7,793 nucleotides of DNA, taken from contig CAXUEX010000131.1 in assembly GCA_964250215.1 (NCBI GenBank), positions 1 to 7,793 of the forward strand, given 5' to 3'. The position numbers were made by a program, and so were the translations under genes. Positions 1 through 5,381 of this stretch are shown one piece after another (within the stretch, counting starts at the first letter, position 1; each line of letters opens with the position of its first letter). Source of the stretch: DAIDJM01 sp964250215. GTDB taxonomy: Bacteria; Pseudomonadota; Alphaproteobacteria; Acetobacterales; Acetobacteraceae. The notes beneath the pieces were generated by a model that was not told where the DNA came from, did no database searches, and saw only the letters and a program-made list of their open reading frames with translations.

Positions 1-1
1 T

Positions 2-607
2 GCGGCACGGTTTGCACGGATCTCGCGGTGGGGGCGGCTGGATCGGGTGCTGGCGGGGCTGGAGGCGGCGCGGACGGCGGGGCTGGCGGTGCGCATCAAC
101 ACGGTGGCGCTCCGTTCCGAGAACGAAGACGAGATTGAGTCGATATTGGAATGGTGCGGCCGGCGCGGCTTCGATCTTTGCTTGATCGAGACGATGCCGC
201 TGGGCGACGTGGCGGCCGACCGCATGGAGCATTATTTGCCGTTGTCGCTGGTGCGGGCGCGGCTTTCGCGGCGCTTCACGCTGGAGCCCAGCGCGCATGA
301 GACGCCGGGCCCGGCGCGCTATGTGCGTGTGCGGGAGACAGGCGGCCGGCTGGGGTTCATCACGCCGCTGAGCCACAATTTCTGCGAGGGGTGCAACCGG
401 GTGCGGGTAACTGTTTCCGGCACGATGTATATGTGCCTGGGCCAGGACGACGCGGCCGATCTGCGGCCGGCGCTGCGCTCGGGGCAGGATGGGGCGTTGC
501 GGGAGGCGATCCGGGCCGGGATCGCGCGCAAGCCGCAAGGGCATGATTTCGTGATCGGAAGAAAACGCCCGGCGGCGGCGCGACACATGAGCGCCACCGG
601 CGGGTAG
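2..607 (+). CDS. moaA: GTP 3',8-cyclase MoaA, C-terminal part (5' end outside window)
   Basis: Radical-SAM enzyme that, with MoaC, turns GTP into cyclic pyranopterin monophosphate in molybdenum cofactor synthesis (cytoplasm). The frame is open from base 2, so the gene begins upstream; the GTG at 47 lies inside the conserved RWGRLDRVLAG stretch and is not the start. About 201 codons remain, against 329 in E. coli MoaA, so the N-terminal CxxxCxxC radical-SAM cluster motif is off the edge. Visible are the VRINTVALRSENEDEI segment, the C-terminal [4Fe-4S] motif C-x2-C-x13-C (Cys codons at 383, 392 and 434; context FCEGCNRVRVT), which binds the substrate-side cluster, and the KPQGHDF block. The protein ends in the conserved Gly-Gly dipeptide just before the TAG stop, so the 3' end is intact. 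It converges with the leftward methyltransferase gene; I see no clear terminator between them. Identity is very secure. Confidence 0.96.
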   Translation, partial: AARFARISRWGRLDRVLAGLEAARTAGLAVRINTVALRSENEDEIESILEWCGRRGFDLCLIETMPLGDVAADRMEHYLPLSLVRARLSRRFTLEPSAHETPGPARYVRVRETGGRLGFITPLSHNFCEGCNRVRVTVSGTMYMCLGQDDAADLRPALRSGQDGALREAIRAGIARKPQGHDFVIGRKRPAAARHMSATGG

Positions 608-615
608 GCTTTGTT

Positions 616-744
616 TCAGGCGCGGGCGGGGGTGGGGCGTGGCGCGCGTTGCAGGACGGCGGCGCACATGGCCCACAGGATCAGCGCGCCGGCGAGACAA
701 ACGGCGAGCTGGCGCGTGGCGGGATTGGCGATCGCGCAGGCGAG
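616..744 (-). other. Open frame encoding a membrane helix, possible frameshifted tail of the methyltransferase
   Basis: In a frame offset from the methyltransferase, bases 744 to 616 are open for 42 codons between an upstream TGA (747-745) and a TGA at 618-616. The product contains AIANPATRQ followed by a roughly 20-residue hydrophobic segment (LAVCLAGALILWAMCAAVL) and a basic/proline end (QRAPRPTPARA). There is no ATG, GTG or TTG before the hydrophobic stretch, so it is unlikely to be a separate gene. By hand count 34 of 39 sense codons end in G or C, against 16 of 21 in the methyltransferase frame over the same region. The simplest reading is that a one-base indel (mutation or sequencing error) separated this C-terminal membrane anchor from the methyltransferase. 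A chance open frame in GC-rich DNA is the alternative. Confidence 0.3.
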
Positions 745-1817
745 TCAGCCGTCTTCGTGCCGATGATGGTCAGGCTTTCGCCGCGTTTGGGCGAGCGGGA
801 AGATGTGCTGTCGGCCAGGTTGGCCTGTTTTTTCCAGCGCGCGTTCCAGCCGGCTGGGGTGATTTGGGCATCGGGGATTTTGCCCTCCTGCATCGAAAGG
901 CTGGATTTGTAATAATCGACCGCGCAGCGCTGCGGCGGCAGCAGGCGCACATCGGTGAAGCCGGCGTTTTGCAGGAAGCGGATGAACGGCTGCACGCCGA
1001 ACAGGCTGAGATGCCGCGGGGCTTCCAGGCCGCGCCAGTATTTGCCGAAGCGTTCCAGGCCGAACGAGTCCAGGTTCGGTTGCGTGAACCAGATGCGCCC
1101 GCCGGGCCGCAGCAGGGCGAAGAGTTCGCGGATGGCGGCTTGCGGGTGGTGCAGATGTTCGAAGACGTGGCTGAGCGTGATCTGTTCGTAGCTTCCGGGC
1201 GGCAGGTTGCTGCCGGGGAATGAGCCGCATTGCACGTCGATGCCGGCCGACCGGGCGGTTCGGGCTGCTTCGGGATCGGGTTCCAAGCCGGTGGGCGCGT
1301 AGCCTAGGGCCTTGGCGAGAACGAGGAAAACGCCGGCGCCGCAGCCGACATCGAGCAGCCTGGCACCCGGCGAGGATGGCGGCGGCAGGTGCCGGATGAA
1401 GTGCTCCCACTCGCGCGCCTGGGCCGGCAGCATTGCGGCCACGATCGCGGCGGCGAAGGACGCGCCCTGGGGCAGGCGGTGGCCCAGCTTGTGGTTGTAA
1501 TGGCCGGTGCGAAGCCGGGTTTTGATGTTGTTGCCGGTTATCAGCTGTTCGATCGCTGAGGCCGCTGTTGAATCGTGAGTGTAATAACGTGCATAGGCGC
1601 GTGAGATGGAGGCTTCCGACGGCCGCGGATCTAGATACGCGGCCGAGCAGGTCTCGCAGTGCCAGAGTTGCCATCGTCCGGGCGCGACGCCGTAGGAAAG
1701 ATCGTGCAGATCGTCGAACAGGATGGATCGGCGATCGCTGGCGCACACGGGGCAGTTGCCTAGATGCTCCAGGTGTTCGCGCGGCCAATCGGATTTTTCG
1801 ACGGCTTGCTCATCCAT
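681..1817 (-). CDS. Class I SAM-dependent methyltransferase (Methyltransf_23 type) with N-terminal zinc-ribbon-like motif
   Basis: Predicted 378-residue methyltransferase; the substrate is unknown. Order of features from the ATG at 1817: CPVC (22-25) and a second Cys pair (54, 57) forming a zinc-ribbon-like knuckle; SAM-binding motif I LLDVGCGAG (154-162); an acidic GLEPD strand end; the HVFEHLHHP block (217-225); RPGGRIWFTQPN (from 237); then a C-terminal FLQNAGF region. Such proteins often occur in surface-polysaccharide clusters, but nothing here fixes the role. A longer reading to ATG 1889 exists, but its first 24 residues merely translate a palindromic repeat, so 1817 is preferred; its ribosome binding site is weak. 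The core ends with GESLTIIGTK (to residue 365). The remaining tail is Arg/Pro/Ser-rich and looks out of frame, because an adjacent frame encodes a membrane helix there (see 616-744). It follows mrdA on the same strand after a gap of about 170 bases, in the place where rodA is often found. Confidence 0.85.
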   Translation of the reverse strand: MDEQAVEKSDWPREHLEHLGNCPVCASDRRSILFDDLHDLSYGVAPGRWQLWHCETCSAAYLDPRPSEASISRAYARYYTHDSTAASAIEQLITGNNIKTRLRTGHYNHKLGHRLPQGASFAAAIVAAMLPAQAREWEHFIRHLPPPSSPGARLLDVGCGAGVFLVLAKALGYAPTGLEPDPEAARTARSAGIDVQCGSFPGSNLPPGSYEQITLSHVFEHLHHPQAAIRELFALLRPGGRIWFTQPNLDSFGLERFGKYWRGLEAPRHLSLFGVQPFIRFLQNAGFTDVRLLPPQRCAVDYYKSSLSMQEGKIPDAQITPAGWNARWKKQANLADSTSSRSPKRGESLTIIGTKTADSPARSPIPPRASSPFVSPAR

Positions 1818-1843
1818 GGGCTTGGCCTGCGATCGGTGCACCT

Positions 1844-1895
1844 TAGAGCGTGACCGGCTCGGATTGAGTCGGATATCGGTGCCGGTCACGCTCTA
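1844..1895. repeat. Perfect 15-bp inverted repeat (palindromic intergenic element)
   Basis: The left arm TAGAGCGTGACCGGC (1844-1858) and right arm GCCGGTCACGCTCTA (1881-1895) are exact reverse complements around a 22-base centre, which itself contains the direct repeat TCGGAT-TGAG-TCGGAT (1859-1874). It sits between the mrdA stop and the methyltransferase start. The TAGAGCRTGA...TCAYGCTCTA pattern resembles small dispersed intergenic palindromes I know from alphaproteobacterial genomes; that membership is from memory. There is no T-run on either side, so it is not a classic intrinsic terminator, though as RNA it would fold into a strong hairpin that could stabilise the upstream mrdA message or hinder read-through. 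Confidence 0.8.
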
Positions 1896-1911
1896 GGCCA
1901 TTGTTTTGTCG

Positions 1912-1955
1912 AGCAACTTTATCGGCGCGCGGACGCGGTGTGTGCCGATGTTGCT
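1912..1955. repeat. Imperfect stem-loop downstream of mrdA
   Basis: AGCAAC-TTT-ATCGGC (1912-1926) pairs with GCCGAT-GTTGCT (1944-1955), giving a 12-bp stem with a 3-base bulge and a 17-base GC-rich loop. It lies 37 bases beyond the mrdA stop in the direction of transcription. Two small palindromes, AAGCATTCTGCTT (1958-1970) and CTTTCAAGAAAG (1968-1979), lie between it and the stop codon. It may act as a 3'-end or RNA-stability structure for mrdA. The leftward transcript shows no U-tract after the stem, so intrinsic termination is not supported. Confidence 0.35.
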
Positions 1956-1991
1956 TTAAGCATTCTGCTTTCAAGAAAGAAGACTCGCTGC

Positions 1992-3854
1992 CTAAATCTG
2001 CTGCGCCACCGCCTGCCCCGGCGCCACGCTGCGGCGCGCCGGGTCGCGGGCCAGCACGTCGCGCATGATGTCCCGCGCCAGGGGGGCGGCGACGTCGGCG
2101 CCGGCGTTGCCGTGCTCGATGACGACGGAGACGGCGTAGCGCGGCGCGTCGTACGGCGCGTAGCACACGAACAGCGCGTGCGGGCGGAATTCCCAGGGCA
2201 GTTGCGCCGAGTTGAAATGCCCGTGCTCGCGCGCCCAGCGGGAGACGCGGCGCACCTGGCTGGATCCGGTTTTGCCGGCCATCTGGATGCCGGGCAGGCC
2301 GAGCCTTGCGTGCGGCGCGGTGCCGCCGGCTTCGTTCACCACCGCGAACATGCCGTCGCGCGCCACTTGCAGATATTCTTCCGAAACATCCAGCAGCGGC
2401 CAGTCCTCGGGCGCGCCGCCGGGCACGGGTTCGCCACCGATGATTCGCGTCACGTGCGGCTGCACGGCGCGGCCGGTGGCGATGCGGGATGCGTAGGTGG
2501 CCAGTTGCAACGGTGTGGCCAGCACCACGCCCTGGCCGATGCCGGCATTCACGGTGTCGCCCGCGCCCCAGTGCCGGCGGTGCTTGTGCCGCCATTCCGC
2601 GTTGGGGATCAGGCCGCGCCGGGCGCCGGGCAGATCGATGGCCAAATCGGTGCCGAGCCCGAACCGGTTGGCCATTTCCGCCACAGCATCGATACCGGCG
2701 CGGCGCGCGGCGTCGAAAAAGAAAACGTCGCAAGAATGTTTCAGCGCATTGCGCATATCGAGCGAGCCGTGGCCGTGCTTGCGCCAGCAATGGAAGCGGA
2801 TGTTGCCGAGATCGATATAGCCGGGGCAGAACAGCCGATCGGCCGGCGAGAGCGCGCCGCTGGCCAGCGCCGCCATGCCCACCGCCATCTTGAACGTGGA
2901 GCCGGGCGGATAGGTGCCGGCGATGGCCTTGTTGATCAGCGGCGTGCGCTTGCTGCTGGTCCATTCCTCCCATTGCGCCTGCGAAACGCCGCTGTCGAAC
3001 AGGCTGGGATCGAAGCTGGGGTTGGTGGCCATGGCGAGCACCTCGCCGTTCGTGCAGTCCATGACCACGGCGCTGGCGCTTTCGTCGCCGAGATGCGTGA
3101 GCACGGATTTCTGCAGCTCGACGTCCACGGCGAGGCGCAGCTCGTCGCCCGGCGCGCCATCGTTGCGGGCGAGCTCGCGGATCACGCGGCCGACGGCATT
3201 CACCTCCATCTGCACCTGCCCGGCGGTGCCGCGCAGCTCGGGCTCGCGCGATTTCTCCACGCCGGCGCGGCCGACGCGCACGCCAGGGAGTGCCAGCACC
3301 GGATCGTCGCCCTGCTCGTCGTCGCCGGGCGGCGCCACGTAGCCCACCACATGCGCCATGTCGGGGCCGAACGGGTAGTTTCGCGTGCTGCCGACATCCA
3401 CCAGAATGCCGGGCAGATCGGGCGCGTGCACGTCGATTCTGGCCATTTCGTCCCAGGTGAGGAAATCGCGCAGCAGCACCGGGATGAAGCGGCGGCTCTG
3501 TTTCAGATCACGATCGATGCGCGCGCGGTCGGCATCGGCGAGCGGCACGATTTCGCCGAAACGCCGCAGGCTGGCCGGCACGTCGGTGGTGTCCTCGGCC
3601 AGCAGCAGCGCGCGCCAGTGCGCGGTGTTGCCGGCCACCACCGCGCCGAACCGGTCCAGGATGCGGCCGCGCGGCGCGGCGATGAGGCGGGCGCTGATGC
3701 GGTTGCTCTCGGCGAGCGTGGCGTAGCGCGCGCCTTCCTGCACCTGCACGCGGTAGAGCTTCGCGGCGAGCAGGCCGAGGGCGGCGGTCTGCCCGGCCAG
3801 CAGCGCGAGCGCGCGGCGGGTGAAGACCGTCGTGCGGACGCCTTCCTTTTTCAT
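1992..3854 (-). CDS. mrdA: Penicillin-binding protein 2, peptidoglycan DD-transpeptidase of the elongasome
   Basis: Class B penicillin-binding protein that cross-links peptidoglycan during side-wall elongation; inner-membrane anchored with a periplasmic catalytic domain, partner of RodA and MreC. From ATG 3854 it has 620 residues (E. coli PBP2 has 633): basic FTRRA then a single N-terminal membrane helix (about 14-33), the RGRILDR motif of the pedestal/dimerisation domain (62-68), then the transpeptidase domain with the catalytic SxxK (Ser319-Thr-Phe-Lys322 in PPGSTFK), the second motif SCD (Ser374), the GDTVNAGIGQG block and the KTG motif (Lys528, in AGKTGSSQ). All catalytic motifs are intact. 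An in-frame ATG at 3884 would add MEPGFPGPEP, which does not look conserved and has no better ribosome binding site; family proteins start close to FTRRA, so 3854 is preferred. It is separated from mreD by a two-gene low-GC insert, so its expression may depend on read-through of that insert. Confidence 0.95.
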   Translation of the reverse strand: MKKEGVRTTVFTRRALALLAGQTAALGLLAAKLYRVQVQEGARYATLAESNRISARLIAAPRGRILDRFGAVVAGNTAHWRALLLAEDTTDVPASLRRFGEIVPLADADRARIDRDLKQSRRFIPVLLRDFLTWDEMARIDVHAPDLPGILVDVGSTRNYPFGPDMAHVVGYVAPPGDDEQGDDPVLALPGVRVGRAGVEKSREPELRGTAGQVQMEVNAVGRVIRELARNDGAPGDELRLAVDVELQKSVLTHLGDESASAVVMDCTNGEVLAMATNPSFDPSLFDSGVSQAQWEEWTSSKRTPLINKAIAGTYPPGSTFKMAVGMAALASGALSPADRLFCPGYIDLGNIRFHCWRKHGHGSLDMRNALKHSCDVFFFDAARRAGIDAVAEMANRFGLGTDLAIDLPGARRGLIPNAEWRHKHRRHWGAGDTVNAGIGQGVVLATPLQLATYASRIATGRAVQPHVTRIIGGEPVPGGAPEDWPLLDVSEEYLQVARDGMFAVVNEAGGTAPHARLGLPGIQMAGKTGSSQVRRVSRWAREHGHFNSAQLPWEFRPHALFVCYAPYDAPRYAVSVVIEHGNAGADVAAPLARDIMRDVLARDPARRSVAPGQAVAQQI

Positions 3855-3897
3855 CGGTTCCGGCCCCGGGAAGCCGGGCTCCATTGGCCGAACGCCA

Positions 3898-4506
3898 TCA
3901 AAGTCCCCCGGCCGTGCATTCGATGATTTCTCGGGGCAGAAACAATCCCACGATATTGGCTTCGTTCACGACCGCAATCTGCGTGTGGGACCGATCGTTA
4001 AATCCGCTTCCCGGATACAACGCCGCACCCTCGACAAAAAGGCCACGCACGGTGTCGAATGCGTTGGGCGTTCCATCCACGCTCGCATGGACCACCCTGA
4101 TCACAGCGCAATCCAGAAACCGCCGCGGTTTATCTTTATTGGTGCCGGATTTCACACCACGATTTTCAGGGAGGGAGTGCCCAGCTTTGGCAAACCTTTG
4201 CTGCAAAGCTCCATACGCGATGCGAAGTATTTCGTGGTTTTCGCGTAAAGTCAGGTCGAGGCAATTTCCCATGTCTATAACGGCACCGACCACGAATGGC
4301 CGGGCGCCGGTGCCCCCGGGAGTCCTTCGTCTGGCCCACTCAAACGCTCGTTGAAAATCAGATTCCCAGAAATAGATTCCCGGTCCTAGCCAATCATAGC
4401 TTTTGTCGCTCGCAAGCAACTTGATCTCGCCAGCGATCGCGCGTTTGCCGACATCTTGGTCGCAGCCGTGATAGCCGATCCGAAATGCCGTGTGCGCCCG
4501 GCTCAC
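3898..4506 (-). CDS. Putative ADP-ribosyltransferase-fold (PARP-like) protein, possible toxin
   Basis: A 202-residue soluble protein without signal peptide or membrane helix. I recognise it as a widespread uncharacterised family; the enzymatic reading is inference. Features resembling ADP-ribosyltransferases of the H-Y-E/Q type, in order: an early strand with GYHGCD (His13), the block DWLGPGIYFWESD (Tyr45, like the PARP GxGIYF motif), the following helix FQRAFEWA, and a late strand SHTQIAVVNEANIVGLFLP (Gln176 where PARP-like enzymes carry the catalytic Glu or a substitute). If correct it would transfer ADP-ribose from NAD+ to an unknown target. The start is GTG 4506, the only plausible in-frame start before a TGA at 4527-4525; its ribosome binding site is weak, suggesting coupling to the 58-codon gene that ends 18 bases upstream. 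The TGA stop lies 43 bases before the preferred mrdA start. Base composition is unlike the flanking mre/mrd genes. Confidence 0.8.
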   Translation of the reverse strand: MSRAHTAFRIGYHGCDQDVGKRAIAGEIKLLASDKSYDWLGPGIYFWESDFQRAFEWARRRTPGGTGARPFVVGAVIDMGNCLDLTLRENHEILRIAYGALQQRFAKAGHSLPENRGVKSGTNKDKPRRFLDCAVIRVVHASVDGTPNAFDTVRGLFVEGAALYPGSGFNDRSHTQIAVVNEANIVGLFLPREIIECTAGGL

Positions 4507-4524
4507 GGAAGCGATGAAGTGATC

Positions 4525-4701
4525 TCAAGCAGCCTCGACGTTCTTTCGCTCCGGGCCACCGTATTCGGGCGCAAGCTGGCCATCTTCTGAGCAGTAACCA
4601 TCACGAACAAGCGCTTTCAGCGCAGAGTCTTTCGTCCGAAGATCCCTCTCGGCCCTATTCTGGATCGCAACGATAACCGCTGCCCGTTGCCTGTCCGTCA
4701 T
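4525..4701 (-). CDS. Small conserved-looking protein (58 aa), candidate partner/antitoxin of the ADP-ribosyltransferase-like protein
   Basis: Starts at ATG 4701 (MTDRQRAAVIVAIQNRAERD) with an excellent ribosome binding site, and runs 58 codons to TGA. Residues about 3-34 look helical (IVAIQNRAERDLRTKDSALKALVRDG), followed by a short YCSEDGQLAPEYGG tail; this helix plus D/E-G-x-L-x-x-x-Y ending resembles many small uncharacterised bacterial proteins that I know but cannot name. No transmembrane segment and no evident DNA-binding helix-turn-helix. A longer frame back to 4779 exists, but its extra residues lie upstream of the ribosome binding site and look non-coding. The gene directly precedes the ADP-ribosyltransferase-like gene with an 18-base gap, the order typical of antitoxin-toxin pairs. 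The antitoxin role is an inference from gene order and size only. Confidence 0.7.
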   Translation of the reverse strand: MTDRQRAAVIVAIQNRAERDLRTKDSALKALVRDGYCSEDGQLAPEYGGPERKNVEAA

Positions 4702-4708
4702 TGTCTGT

Positions 4709-4713
4709 CCTCC
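4709..4713 (-). promoter_or_regulatory. Ribosome binding site of the 58-codon gene
   Basis: On the minus strand GGAGG is followed by ACAGACA and then ATG (4701), a consensus Shine-Dalgarno with 7-base spacing. It fixes the start at 4701 rather than 4779 and suggests that this gene is translated much more strongly than the following gene, which has a GTG start and a weak site. Confidence 0.8.
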
Positions 4714-4750
4714 AGCAAGCCGACCCGGGCCCTGCGTCTGGCGCCTGAAC

Positions 4751-4779
4751 ATATCACGACACCTGCCGGATTGCCACAA
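4751..4779 (-). promoter_or_regulatory. Candidate promoter of the inserted two-gene cassette
   Basis: On the minus strand TTGTGG (4779-4774) is separated by 17 bases from TGATAT (4756-4751), within the 134 bases between the mreD stop and the 58-codon gene. The spacing is right, but both hexamers match the housekeeping consensus only partly. It would give the cassette, and possibly mrdA, transcription independent of the mreB promoter. Confidence 0.2.
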
Positions 4780-4835
4780 AGCTGGTTTGGAAACCGTCCG
4801 AAAGCCACCTGAACTGGGCCGTTACCTGACCGTCA

Positions 4836-5381
4836 TCACGCGCGTTCCGGCGCCGCCCGGCCGCGATGCGCGCGGGTGAAGGCGGCCGCCAGGAAGGGAT
4901 AGGCGCCTGCCGCGAGGCCGAATTCGAACACCGCGGGCCAGGCCGTGAGCCACCGCCAGAGGAACAACGCGTTCGCGGCCCATTCCAGCGCCGCCGCACC
5001 CGCCGCCACCGCCACGAAAGCCAGCCAGACGGCAAGGAACCCCTGGCGCGCCAGGGCCCGGCGGTTGCCGAACGCCACCGCATGAACCAGCAGCAGCAGC
5101 AGCACCGAAAGCCCGACCGGGCCCTGCGCCAGCAGATCCAGCAATAGCCCCAGCCCGAACACCGCGACCGGCGGCATGGACGCGGGACGGAACACCGACC
5201 AGAAAAACACGGAAGCCAGCGCCCAGGCCGGCTGCATCTGCGCCTGGCCGGGCAACCCCAGCGGCGCCGAGAGCAGCAGCAGCCCAACCGCCGTCAGCAA
5301 GGTGGGAAACCCGTACCGGGAAGCGACATCCAACTGGTGCAGCAGCGTGGGCCGGGGCCGGATGCCGGGCGTGCGGTCCAT
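4836..5381 (-). CDS. mreD: Rod shape-determining protein MreD
   Basis: Integral inner-membrane protein of the Rod complex that works with MreC. 181 residues (E. coli MreD has 162), with five or six hydrophobic segments (about 25-43, 51-65, 69-85, 91-105, 112-130, 149-168). The family signature is visible: a Trp in the second helix, the RPASMPPVAVFGLGLLLDLL block (65-84), and GPVGLSVLLLLLVHAV after it. The ATG directly abuts the mreC stop (TGA then ATG, no gap), which indicates translational coupling. Leu codons create five CAG triplets on the plus strand (5088-5102), explained by coding. Downstream the gene is cut off from mrdA by the low-GC insert. Confidence 0.93.
   Translation of the reverse strand: MDRTPGIRPRPTLLHQLDVASRYGFPTLLTAVGLLLLSAPLGLPGQAQMQPAWALASVFFWSVFRPASMPPVAVFGLGLLLDLLAQGPVGLSVLLLLLVHAVAFGNRRALARQGFLAVWLAFVAVAAGAAALEWAANALFLWRWLTAWPAVFEFGLAAGAYPFLAAAFTRAHRGRAAPERA

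Larger units (their letters stand above)
3890..4838 (-). mobile_element. Low-GC two-gene insert between mreD and mrdA (probable acquired cassette)
   Basis: mreD and mrdA are normally adjacent, but here about 0.9 kb separates them. Hand counts of 60-base blocks give 55% (4141-4200), 50% (4201-4260), 53% (4081-4140) and 53% (4561-4620) G+C, against 77% in mrdA block 3241-3300. The insert carries two same-strand genes. An 11-base imperfect direct repeat (9 of 11 matching) brackets it: GAACGCCATCA at 3890-3900 and GACCGTCATCA at 4828-4838. Each copy contains the stop codon of the leftward gene ending there. No transposase, integrase or terminal inverted repeat is visible, so the mechanism of entry is unknown and the direct repeat may be chance. 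Confidence 0.55.

Noticed and set aside
1818..1889. Upstream start for the methyltransferase at 1889
   Set aside because: The added residues translate most of the palindromic repeat and precede the zinc-ribbon region without any conserved feature.
1843..2973. A 376-codon open frame on the minus strand
   Set aside because: It overlaps the mrdA transpeptidase domain in another frame and is Arg/Ala-rich without motifs.
1938..3926. A 662-codon open frame on the plus strand
   Set aside because: It is antisense to mrdA, whose catalytic motifs are all intact; long antisense frames are expected in GC-rich coding DNA, and the protein shows no recognisable domain.
4702..4779. Upstream start for the 58-codon gene at 4779
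   Set aside because: A consensus ribosome binding site sits between it and ATG 4701, and the additional residues look non-coding.
5041..5056. Perfect 16-bp palindrome CCCTGGCGCGCCAGGG
   Set aside because: It lies within the mreD coding sequence and fits ordinary high-GC codons; no sign of function.
5088..5102. Five CAG triplets in a row, possible microsatellite
   Set aside because: They are consecutive Leu (CTG) codons in a membrane helix of MreD.
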